Source: Sipunculus nudus (taxonomy: Eukaryota > Annelida > Sipuncula > Golfingiida > Sipunculidae). From it: a stretch of 64,000 nt of DNA. Position numbers and translations under genes: made by a program. Below, piece by piece: positions 11,760 through 24,100 of this stretch. A model generated the notes under the pieces. It had not been told where the DNA came from and made no database searches. It was given only the letters and a program-made list of their open reading frames with translations. The stretch is from assembly GCA_026874595.1 (NCBI GenBank), contig CM049310.1:39125558-39189557 (forward strand). The letters are read 5' to 3'. The number at the start of each line of letters is the position of its first letter. Position 1 is the first letter of the stretch.

Positions 11760-14700
11760 TGAAGTTATACATATTTTTTAACTTTCATATATTTTCACGT
11801 ATTCAAAGAGACACTATTTTAAGAATTCAGTAACAGCAAAGCAATTAAGTTTTAGTGGACTAATTTTAAACTTCATGACAAAATCTCAAGACCCATTTTT
11901 GTGTTTCCTCTGTCATGATTTATCTGACTTAAAACTGAAATTTAAAATTTTGAGACAATGAAAAATAAAAATTTCAGTGTGCATAAAGAAAGACACACAG
12001 TATTAGGAAGATAAAAACAACTGGGACTTTTGGATTGATTTTGGTTGTAAGGTTTTTTGTCAGTTGTGCTACTTTAACAGACTTTTACATGATGCTGTTT
12101 GTGTTTGGACTAGGCATGTTTGGACACAAGTCCTCAACTAATGCTGATTTAAGAGACATTTTGACTAGGTTTATATGGTGTGCAGCCTGCATGGGTGTCC
12201 TAGATAATTTTGTTGTCAGGTAGCTGACCCTTCAATATTTATTGGAAGGAGCCTCTGCTAGATCATCATGAAGATACTGCTTGATACAGATATTGTTAGT
12301 CCTGAGTTCAGTTTTGTCCAAGATATAACTTTTCACTAAAGAGTTAAATTCCAAATGATTTCTCACAATTTGTTCTAAACTTAATTTTAAATGTAAATTG
12401 CATTAAAGATTTGTTATCAGTTACTAAACTTACTTATGGAAAGAGAAATTCTCACTTCACATTTAAAAAATTTTGTTACTAAAAATGTTTATAAAAAAGG
12501 TAATGCTCCATTTACATAATTTGTACTTAAAAAGGTATCTTTCATATGAAGAATATATATTACTAGAATATGGTTAGTCAACAAGTGACTGCATGTATCT
12601 GCCGAAGTGGCAGGGGTGAAATGAGGCATGGATTGAGTGGTAAGGGGAAATAGAGTGAGATGTGTTGCATATTAGCTTGGATATCTGCCATGTAAACAAG
12701 ACTGTACTGGTGGCACCACCTGTCATTTTAACATGCTAAATTGCAGGTGGATCAGTCAAACCACTGCCAAGATGCTTGTCCAGTTATTGCATTAACATCA
12801 TTTTAGCTTTATCGCTGCTGTGACCTTAAAAATATGCATAAAGGTCATCCATGTTCAAACATGATATAGCCCTTGATAAGATACATCAAGGCTGCAAGTT
12901 TTGTGACTGTACCTCAAATTTTTTTCAAGTTATTGCATTTACATTATTTTAGCATTATCACCACAGTGACCTGATTATAGGTGGTGCCACCTGTGAAGAG
13001 AGGAAAGGTCACTGTGACCTGATCACAATTCTGACTTTTGTAAAACTCCATCCAGTCGTTACAGAGGAGTTCTTCAGAAACTTATGTGGCGGCGGTGGAG
13101 CCAGTGGTTGTGGTGGTGGGCTGAAAAAACATAGTACATGTATATGCAAAACTCTGTTTTGGCGGATTCAGTTAACTTGTAGATAACTCACATTTAAAAA
13201 GGTTTAAAGCAGTTATTAAGTTTTTGAATACTATTTACTGTTTCACACGATCTTTTTCTGATATTTCCCTCAGTTATAGATACTTTTCGGTATTGCACCA
13301 AGTACAAGATATCATGCATTTCAGAATAAATGCTTGGTAGGTGCGCTAATATTTACTTTGTAAACCCCATACAAAGCACTCTGATCATACAAACACTCCA
13401 CAGACAAAACAAACTAGAAGAATTGGGACTTCTGGTTGAGTAGTAAAGATGGACGTGGAATTAATGCGGGGTTCGCTGTGTAAAACCTGCACCACTGGCT
13501 TGATGTTTAAACATGAAATCTTGCCAAACACCAAGCTCATATGCTTGTTATATTGACCTAACAGGGTTTGTGGTTGCGTAGTCCCTCACTTCACAGACTA
13601 GGTCTTGAAGGATAATAAACATACTGTCATACCCCGCCGACATTCATAAAATGTAGGCCCAGATGTAGCTGTGGTTGTTTGAATCAAGTGTCATTTGAAT
13701 AGTTGTGAAATTATCCACTAGACTGCAGCAGTCACAACTTGAATACCTTCAATTAGGCCTGGATAGCAGTATTAGAGAATGTGTTTCAAGCACTTCTGTA
13801 TCTGTCCTATCATGCAATAAAGTATATACTGTTCATACTTTTGAAATGCTTTGAACACAGTTGTCATCTGTGAATTTATTTATTATTACCTTTACAAAAG
13901 CAAGTATGTGTTTAATGAATCTCTTTAGTTTCCATTCTCTCAGTGTGAGATCAGTAGTCTTTGATCTGTTTTAGCACATGTATATCGGTAGGTTGAGTCA
14001 CTCAGCTGATCAGTGACATTATTGATTTAACTAAGACTGTTAAATTCATATTGTCAGTCATCAGTTAAGTGACAAAACCCATGCATGTGTCACAAGTTCA
14101 AATTTGCCTTTTTAAATATAATTTATGGTTGATCTTTTTAATGATTATTAATAAAAATATATACTATAATTATCATTATCAGTTGACTTTCTGCAGATCT
14201 GTAAGATATAATGTTTTATATGTATAAATATAACTTTTAATTTAAAATACATGTTAGACCATAGTATAAAATGACCAACTGTAACAATCCTCTTAAACTG
14301 TGTAGTCTTCAGACCACGGACCAAGCTTAAAAAACATTAAAAATATGCCATGGCAGGGGGTTGACTTTATGCATGTTCTGTCAGGGTTTGTTTGTCTACG
14401 TAAGACAATAGTATTGTTAAACCATATGTTAAGGTCCCCTAGGTCTTTTCAGTGTTTATTACGGGGTTTCATGGACACAGTGGTTTGAGCACAATGGCGT
14501 ACAATTGACATGACTTGTCCAGACTGTACAGCTGGTAGTTTCCAGGTTTGTTTATGGTAACAGCTAATGATAGTGTGATACAGTTGATGTATAGACCTGT
14601 GACTACAAGCATTGTCCAGTCTGTAGTATTAGATGATAATTGCTCACTGAGGTATAGTATAGCAATGCTAGGATACGGCTCTCTGTTGGTTCATGTTGAC

Positions 14701-17700
14701 TCCGTTTGTCACACGTTGAGCCAGATGGTATACCTGTAGGAGTTTGCATAAGAACTCTGTCATTGCAGTGGCAAATATTTTCACTCCAGTGAAATCTTAC
14801 TTAAATAGAGCAGAAAACCAGTCTATTGACAAATTCAAGTGAGGCATGCAGATTAGTATGTATTTGTCATTAGATTTTTTGCATATTAGACAAAGGTCAC
14901 CCGTGAAATGCAAGAGTATTGACCTTTGGAGTGTGGGGCAAGGACTGCACAAAATCAAGTGTATTTCTAATGTGTACTAATTCCATTAAGGAGGATTTAC
15001 CAGTGGACCAAGTGGACCAATATAACAGATTTCCTGGGGATTTTTTCAGGATTACCCATGTGTGCGTTTGATTCAACAAGGACTTGCTATAAAGTAAAAC
15101 ACCTCCATGGTGATTACTAGAGCTGTTGTTCAACCATTTGCTATACAATCTTGTTTGAATATTAGCACAGGAGCTATACTTCACAGGAGTAATTCATGTT
15201 TCACAAGTATTTAGTATATGTGTTCAAAAAGGATTGGCTGGACTTACTGGATAAAATTTAATAGGCGCGATGATTTTTGGTGATTTTCTTGAACAACAGC
15301 AGAGGAGAAATATGTAAAAGAAAATCCAGATGTTAAGCATATTGTTGCCAGGACTTGACACAAATCATCAGATGACAGAAATGGATACAGCAGTACATAC
15401 ACAAATGTATTATGTTCTGTGAAGTACCAATTATCTATACTGTCTTGGAGGAGAAATAGTGTATACACAAATTATCCGCTAGAGATATGACCACCAAATA
15501 ACACCTGAGGAAATTGTTAATAAAAAAAACTTGATATCTTATAGGATCATCAGATATTTCAAATGATATATTCAGATTAAAGCCATACCCTCTGGATATA
15601 TTATAGGAATAGATCTGTTCTATAGCTAGATAACATTTGTTTGCATGTTGTGATGAAGAAGCACAAAGGAACATTCTGATGGAAATAATTTTCTAAAATT
15701 TCTGAAGAGATAATCTAATTAATACTAATATCAGAACAAAATTAGGGAATAGCAAGAACAGTGCCACCATGTTTTCATCTATGGGTCATCGTTACAAACC
15801 AAAGGTCAGGCGACATGTCACTATCAACCTGGATGACGAAGTTCTCTCATATGATGGAGATTATCATAAGAAAAAACAGGTGCTGTTTGAGTTTTATAAA
15901 AATTCCTTATAAATTATGCATTTTTTTCATATTGAAGTTATTGATATATTTTTTAATTAAAACATACTTGAATCAAATTTTCTTTCACTGATTTTGCAAT
16001 TCATGGAATATATTCTATAACTTTTTTTTATAGAATTACATTTTATAGTCTTTCTCTTCATTATTTTTCTAAAAACACTTTCCATGTTTTCTTCCAAGGC
16101 TAGGTAATTCACTGCCTAATCCATTGAGTGTGCATCTCTTGATTCACATGCAAGTTGGAACATTCCTGAAAGTGTTTGCTCAGGATTTGTGAACCCTGTA
16201 TCTATGGATATACTGGTAGAATGATTTTCATTCAAGCTGTCGTTGTGCTTATCATTTGTAGTAAGTCCTTTGCTGAGGTCAGTTTAGGGTTGGGGTGATA
16301 TCAGTGTTAAGTATAAAGAAAATTATGTAAAGATTTTTTCGAGATATGCATAATACGGTAAAATCAGTATCTGGCATGAGAACTCCAGCACGGTCAGTCA
16401 GTACTTTTTGCCATGTATCCAGGACTACCTGTAAGGTGGCAAATCCCGAGAGATTTGTCAGTTTGTTGAACAGCATCATTTTGAACATCCCAGTGCCCTT
16501 ATTTTTATATTTTACTAGCTGATAAACCCGGTATACCGGGCTGCTTTTTACTGGTGTTTGGGAGATATATTTACTGAGATATTGAATGTTGGCTCATTAT
16601 TTATTATAAAAGTTAAAAGAAAATATAGATTTTAAGTGGGATACTCTCGGAATACGATATGTACAAATATTTTTTTACTGTTATTTTGTGGCGCTGTGCT
16701 CATGGCAAAAATCATACCCTGGTATGTTTACCTTGAAGACCTGGTCAGTTATGGTTTACTTTGCGAACCGGAATGAGACGCGGAGGCATACAGTGTTTTG
16801 TGATATTTAACTGGTTTCTATCGTTGGACGTATAAAGAATAGATTGATGTAAGGAACACATGAAAGATTAATTAAATGTACGTTGCAAGGAAACTGTTCC
16901 GGAAGAAGGAAACAGAAATATGCATACATCGTAAGTAACAGAAGCGGACCCAGCGGGACTGCACGCAGATGGTCCGTATCCAATTTTCAACCACCGCAAC
17001 CTTTCTTTCATCGTAACAGACAAATTTTGAGGCCTGAAACCCCCGCCACCACTCAACCCCACCCTACTCCATGGCAGCCCTGTTCCTGAAATTGGGACCT
17101 TGAATTAGGTTTTGTCATTAATCCTCCTGGGTTGAACTCTCCATTTCATAAAGTGAGGATCATGTGTTTTTCTCTTTTACTGACCACGCACGTGGGTCAA
17201 ATCCCTCATTGAAAGCAAGCGATATTCATATGAACAGTAGTCCTTAGCATTAGAGGTTAAGTGACCACGATGCACGCATTCCGGTGATTGCCGAAGGCAG
17301 TTCGGCTGTGCTCGGTAAAAAAACGGAAAAATCACTCAAAATTATATGTACATTAAAAATTATTTATTTTCATATCGCCTATGTCACTCCGGGGATAATA
17401 AACTTTCAAATGATGTATGGCACAATATTGTACACAACGCGGTTTTAGAGAACATTGCGAACAGATGTGAACAGAATTCCCTTTATAAGTATTAGATAAT
17501 GGTTATATACTTCCGTGTAGAATTTCATGTAATTCAATGAAGTAAATGTTATCCTTGAAATAATGAATTTCTAGAGACAGACAGACCTTGGTGATGCAAT
17601 TATCACTTGGTAATAATCCTTAAATAGCATGTTTGTATACCAAAACTGTGGACAAAAATCATATCAGGATATCAAAATAATAAGGATGATAAAAAAATAT

Positions 17701-17867
17701 GATTATCACAGTTGTCAGATATTATTATAATCCCTTATATTGGTTATTATCCTAACTCTAGTCCTGTGCACAAACTGTAAACCAGCCTGTCTAATTCTGT
17801 GTGGTCCATGGACCATGTTTCTTTTACTTTAAATGAAAATGCATGCATTTATTGCTTCTTGTTACAG

Positions 17868-18158
17868 CCGACCATCATGCCTACCTCAGGTAAGGACCCT
17901 AGGTCCTACATAAAGTCTGTGGCACTACCAATAACTTCACAAAAAGGCATCAAGATCCAGGCAAGAAGTGACAAAGTATACAATCCTACTCTACCCGAGA
18001 GAGATATCGTCCGTAAAGAGAACTACAGCCGCCGTCAGACCCAGTTCAGGGATAAGGGATTTAACTGTCTGCCGTATGTGCCTTATCAAGGGATCGGGGA
18101 TCCCTTCTATCTTGATGAGAAGAAGATGATCCTGCATTCATTAGGACAATGGAATGAG
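17868..18158 (+). CDS. CCDC60: CCDC60 exon 1 of the coding part (ATG at 17877)
   Basis: Acceptor TTGTTACAG ends at 17867, so an untranslated exon must lie upstream (not found). Nine untranslated bases precede the ATG. Encodes residues 1-94, ends phase 0 at GAG|GTATGT. A strong GTAAGG donor-like site lies inside, near 17890. Confidence 0.8.
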
Positions 18159-21100
18159 GTATGTTACCATACTTCCTTCTCCTGTAAGCTGTTGTCATCA
18201 GATATAATTGCCTGTGTGTTACCTGCTTGAGGTATTTCTGAAAAACAAATGGACTGATTTTTAAACAAGATGTTGTTGGAGACATCAAAACCCCCTCCAG
18301 GATTAAACTTTGATGTGTAGGTCTACACACCAGTCATGGTTCAAAAACCCCATCCCAGGTCACCTCCAGAAGAAAGTCACCCCCTAATAGCTATATTTTA
18401 ATGAACAATGGGACAAAACCTTTTAATTAAAATCTTTTATATGGTGATCCAGATCACCTCCAAAATTAAATAGGTTAGGCCAAAAAAAATAAAAGGTATG
18501 GTTCTCAGGCACCGCCCGCATCAATTTTAAACCCCCGTTATAAAAATTATTTTGATTTCCAATAGAAACTTTCCAATTTTGAGCTCCAGTTGCTCATACA
18601 TTTCTTTCAAGAAGATAAAAGCATACAATTTTGATCAGAGTTCCTTTGTTATGTATTGCTTTTACTTGTTTAGCAAAATAAATCTGTTATAATCATGATT
18701 TTCCCTTATCATTTGACATTTTTATCAAAACATACAAAAAAATTAAAAAATAAAAAAAACTCCCCCAAGCAATGATTTCTGAAAAAAAGTGCCTGAGAAC
18801 CAAACCATTATTTTTTTTGGCCTTATTCCTTTGGTTTTTGTTTTCCTGACTATCCACAAAATTTTTACAAAATATGTTCAGATCATTTTGTGTAAACTTT
18901 CAGGTAGACAAAATGAGGATAAGTGTAATACCCCTTAACCACCTAGGGGAGGTTAACAAATGTTTGGTCTGGCGAGATACAGTAACAAAACTTCTTTCAT
19001 TGGTTCGGCCTTTTTTAAGACACAAAGTATTTTGATTATTACTTAATGATTGGTAATGGTGCTTAGAATACAGCATTTGACGTATCTAAAATTGGAAATG
19101 TCCATGTATCTTAGCTTATTGTATTTTTACCTTGGTCAGGTCACAAGCTGTACATTTGGCAGTAATAATTTATAATAGTAAAAATATGGTAATCTTTTAT
19201 TTTCCAGGAAATGGAGACTAGCAGTAGTGAGTCAGATGATGAGGATGATGAAAACCAACAGTCATCAACAAACAAACCTTTGGTAAGTACATCAACCATA
19301 ATCTTAGCTCAAACTATAGGTATATAACCACAGCTGTCTACCTTTTGCTGCCTGGCACTCATGGCGGGAAGCATTGATTTCAGCTATTCCCTGCTGCCTA
19401 GGAAACTTACAAATGAAGCAGTTACATATCAGAAAGGTAATGTTTTACCACTGACAGGAACCTAATAACAGTAAAACCTCATGTAACAACCAACTCCCTT
19501 TAGTGACCACCTCAGAATAACAACCACTTTAACGGCCCCACTTCTTTTTTTTACTCCTAATATCAAATCTTGCTTAGATAGCCACCTTGAAAATGCGACA
19601 TCTTTATTGAGGTCTAATTGGTGGTAGTAATTGCGAGGTCTTACTGTATTTTTTTTTTAAATAAGAGAAACACCTTCCTGTCAAAAAACTTTGTCAGGTG
19701 CTTTACATGGGAGAAAGTTTGAATAGGATGTGATCAGAGAACTAATACTTAACTACTGAATTAGTGTGATTCAGAGACATACAATCAAGTTTCAAACTCA
19801 AAAAAAGAATCACATGGTACAATACAGTGTGGAGGCTCAGAATGGAAGTACTTATCAAACTTACACCACACTGCACATGACATCTGGTTAGTTCCAGCTG
19901 TACACTTGAGCATTGCTTCTTGTTATGATCAGCCTACCATGCCTCTTTATTTAGCTAACTGGGGCAAGTATACCTGGCCCTTATAATCAGCCTAATGTAG
20001 ATAGTTTTGTGTTTATCAGAAAAAAAACATGGATAGGTTGCATTTATATAATTGATATCAAGTTTTCTGAAAGCTGAACCATTGTAATGATGAAACATAC
20101 TGATAATTTTTTCTTTTTTTACTCATATTGAAAATTGTGTATACATAACTCCTCCAGCAGATTAGTACTAAAAGAGTAAAAATGTTAGTGACAACGTTTA
20201 AAACAATGTTTTAAGTAAAAATGCTGATTTTAAAGTTAAGACAGTTTTATTTAATTTGAATATTTTTTAATGAAATACCTCTTAATACAACAAAGAAAAC
20301 AGATGTAACTATTTATCATAAAAATACTATATCTTCAATGTTTTTATTGATGAAAATGATTGGCATTGAAACATGAATAATTTTGTCAGTGTACTTATTG
20401 TTTGGAGAGTAATGTAATACATATTGTAACTTAATTGAGGCCAGCCAACAGCCAATGTAGTGAAATCTGGTAGTGGTAGCTTGATGCTTCCCTAGCAGTT
20501 CTGAAGAAAGGCACATACTATATGATGTACAGATTAATTTTTGTGATGATTAGACATGCTTGTGGTCTTACTAACAAAAAAATTAACACTTTTTCATTAG
20601 GTTTGTTTAGGATGATTTAAATACTCTTTAAAGTTTATGCTGAAGCAGTAGCAAGGCTGTAATTTGGATGGACATGGATAAATGATTAAAAAGCCATAAA
20701 TTATAGAAATAAGTAAATGGTGTCTTGACTATCACCTTGTCTTATGGTGTTAAGACTAATGATTTAACTCACACCTGTACTGTGTAATATTGATCAGAGA
20801 TCATGTTTACTCCAAATCAGACCTCCCGTTTAAGTACATTTAAACACATACAAAATTATTCATCTTCAGACACCTGCCAACTTTGTGTTGCGGAGAAATC
20901 GAAGAGATCTTCACACCTTAAATAAAGAGGTATCATCTGGAAGGTAGGCATGGTGCTTGATACACACTAAGACATTGATCAAAAGATTTTACCATGATCC
21001 TTTATTATTAAGTTTATCATATTATTAGCTGCATTCTAGGTGACATTACTTCTAAAAAAAAAACTTTAAAAGTACATTCCTCCATGAATTCATGCTGTAT

Positions 21101-24100
21101 GATTTTTTTATATTTCCTGAGTTTGCAAAAATGTGAAACTGAAATACTTTAAGGCTAAAAAAATGTTTATTTGCTAAAGAAGTGGGAAATCCAAATTAAG
21201 ACATGTCTCCCAGATTAACTTGTGCATGTATCAAGGAATTAAACTTCCTATATAACCTACCTCAAGCTGTACTTGAATACCTTTGCTGGTATACCTGGAC
21301 ACATATTTGTGTCATACCTGGTAAAATTCATTAGTGTATGATTTACACCAGGATCTCCTTATCAGCACCCATATATCACAATATATCAAGACTTTTAATT
21401 TACAAATTATGTAATGTCTTGTTTGGTCACCAAGTGCACACACTAAAAATACAAATATACTGTTTTATATGATACATTATACTACACAGAGGTGTCATAG
21501 CCAGAGCTCTAGACTCTGTACCCACAGGGCTGAAGTTCAAGTCCTTGAGAGAACATTTAGAGTAACTACCCTTGAGTGTGTTGAAAAGTTATAACTTTAC
21601 CTGGCAACTGGGATTTACTGTAGCTCTTCTAGGGTGGTTTAAGAATTTAGAGGTTATTTAAAAAAAGTCAGTTATTAAAAAAAATTTTATCAGTTACATT
21701 TCCATGTTTATGCAGAAAGGTAAATATGTAAACGTTTCAAGTCATTGTAAATCCAGTATCATATATTTTTGTCAAAAATGACAGGTATGTTCATATATAT
21801 TGTTCAACAACCTGCAGAACTATGGTAATATGGAAACCTGTCCAAGAAATGTACCACAAATACTCTTTTTTGTAAAGTATTCATTGGAATTTGATGATGA
21901 AGTAAAATAAATGTGCTATTTATCCACATAAACATTTAATAAAGAAGTATTAATCCACATTGCACAGTTTGATGGAGAATGCACTCGTAAAATAATGTTG
22001 TATTATATCTTAATGTATGTATAAAGGCAGTTTCCATAATGTTATAATTAATCTTGAGCATCACACCTAAATCATTATTAGCTATTATACATCCCCCACT
22101 GTAAGGAGGGTGGACTACTAAAATGGTCAAAGTCTGTCCGTCCTTCCAGCCATCCATCCTGACCAATCACTGATGCCACACTTTCCTTGGTAAAAATATG
22201 GCAGGGGGACTGTTTGTGCCTCTGGGCCCTTGTTATAGCTATTATTAGTACTATATTATTATGATTTTTATTATTATTATTATTATTTCAGAAATATGAT
22301 TAAGAATGTGAGGCTGGGCCATGGACTCTTTCATTTAGTAGAACTTGACAGGGTTGCTAAGGTAAGTAAATGTGGTTCCACAGCAAGTACACAGCAATTT
22401 GTTGTAAATTGTACCAACAAAAATGGTGTACAACAGAAATGTTTGGAGAAGCAGAAGTTTAGATAGATTAACATTAAATACTACAAAAATAAGTTAAAGG
22501 ACCAATCAGCGCTCAACATTAACTTTTGAATGTACTTGCCCAGTAGAGCAATTAACATCTAGCATTTATGTGCTCTACAAGGAATTTTACTTGTCCTACA
22601 AAAATTGGTGATCCCAGCCACAGACACGAAAAAAGTGAGTTCCATATGCTTATTTTGCAACAATAAACATGATCAAATGTTGGTTTGTTAACTACATTTC
22701 TCTTGAGTGCTTGCACAGAAAAGCATACAGAATATTGAAGGTAGAGGTATTGCAATATGATTTCTTTTTCAAAGAAAGATTATCAGGTCTTTCACTGAAG
22801 GTTTATTTTGGACCCTCTTGCAAGGTTGGGCAAGTAGGAGTCCTCTTTTGGTTGCCCTATCACTTTTTTCTTGAACTTTAACTTGCCCTGAGCAAGTGGT
22901 TAACCTTTAATGTCAAGCCCTGCCCAGTAAGAAACTTGGCATCTAGATTTATGATTCACATTTGTAGGGAAATCACCATGTGACAGAATGTCACATTGGA
23001 ATTTATTGTGGCAATAGTTTCATGGAATCCTTAACTTAGAAAGAACAGTTTTGTATAAATACTGTAGAACCTCAAATATCTGAATAGTTTGGGGGACATG
23101 AACTTTGTTAGGAAATTTGAGGTTATGGATATGTGAGGTACACCATTTTTTCAATAAATATACTATAACTACAGGTTCACTTTGGCATATCAAGGTTCCA
23201 ATACGCTACTGCTAGCTAATCTTGATCTTGCCAGTCAGGCTATCTTATCAGAACATTTTGTCTAAATCTTATTTTTATATAAAAAAACAGCCAAATATTT
23301 ACAATCCGTGTTATTTTAAGGATATCATTTGGTAATTTGTAAGAAAATATATTTTTCTGAATACTGTATTTCTACTTTTTGTAAATATATGTAAATTTTG
23401 TTCCTCAATTTGAATTTAGGAAAAACAAATTTTTGGAAAAAGGAGATACAGAAATTCAAGGTTCTACTGTATAGATATTTTCTATCATGTTATTTTGTGT
23501 TTAGTCCGAAGCAAAGAGACAGGAAAATGCCAAGAAACAGGAGAGGATGAGAACCCAGTGTCAGCCTCCGAAGATAGACACATCATCTGAGGATGAGACA
23601 GATGATGAGCTGGCAGAGGATACAGACCTCAGGCAGTAAGTACATTGAACTTTCCAGATGAGAAGAAAGGTATTCTACAAAATCAAAGGGACAGGGTATG
23701 GTGAAAAGTGTATTAAATGTTACTATATGATTTAAGGATTTACACTTCCCAGTACCTCCAGTCTCTCTCTGCAGATCGATTCTTGCCTGGACACTGTGTT
23801 TCAATATTGAACCCTGACAGGTTTCTTGTAGCCACTCATTGGGGCTGCCATTTTGTATACACAGATGTCACAAATCATATGTCAAAATTATGAGTATACT
23901 GCTAGTAATCATTATATTAATCCAACAATACTCACATGTCACTTATCAGGTGCTAATGGTAACCATTACAGGTACATGGTATCACATGCCACTCATCGTT
24001 CTGAGGCAGAGACCAGGATGTCACAGGAAGGAAGCACACAACCCACGGAAAGCCCTGACAGTAAGAGCAGAGTGGCATTCCAGGAGTAAGTATCACAGAT

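Larger units (their letters stand above)
7002..17867. other. intergenic and upstream sequence without a recognised gene
   Basis: AT-rich, with only short ORFs lacking recognisable domains. It holds the hairpin element at 8596-8826, a candidate TIR element at 11333-11759, and CpG-containing patches at 7360-7560 and about 16500-17350. The latter patch precedes the first CCDC60 coding exon and may hold its promoter or an untranslated first exon; I could not place a transcription start. The exact 14-bp palindrome CCCGGTATACCGGG lies at 16527-16540. Confidence 0.6.

Noticed and set aside
16882-16894. GTTGCAAGGAAAC as an RFX X-box for a ciliary gene
   Set aside because: It misses the usual half-site at one position and spacing, and no transcription start is known nearby.
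16883-17089. 68-codon ORF in the CpG patch
   Set aside because: Low-complexity Pro/Gln sequence with no domain; more likely element or leader sequence.
17799-17876. An earlier ATG at 17799 for CCDC60
   Set aside because: It lies in the pyrimidine-rich run before a good acceptor (TTGTTACAG at 17867); the codons from there look like intron sequence.
17885-17900. Strong donor-like CAG|GTAAGG just after the CCDC60 start
   Set aside because: The frame stays open for another 89 codons with protein-like sequence to a donor that joins in phase; kept only as a possible alternative site.
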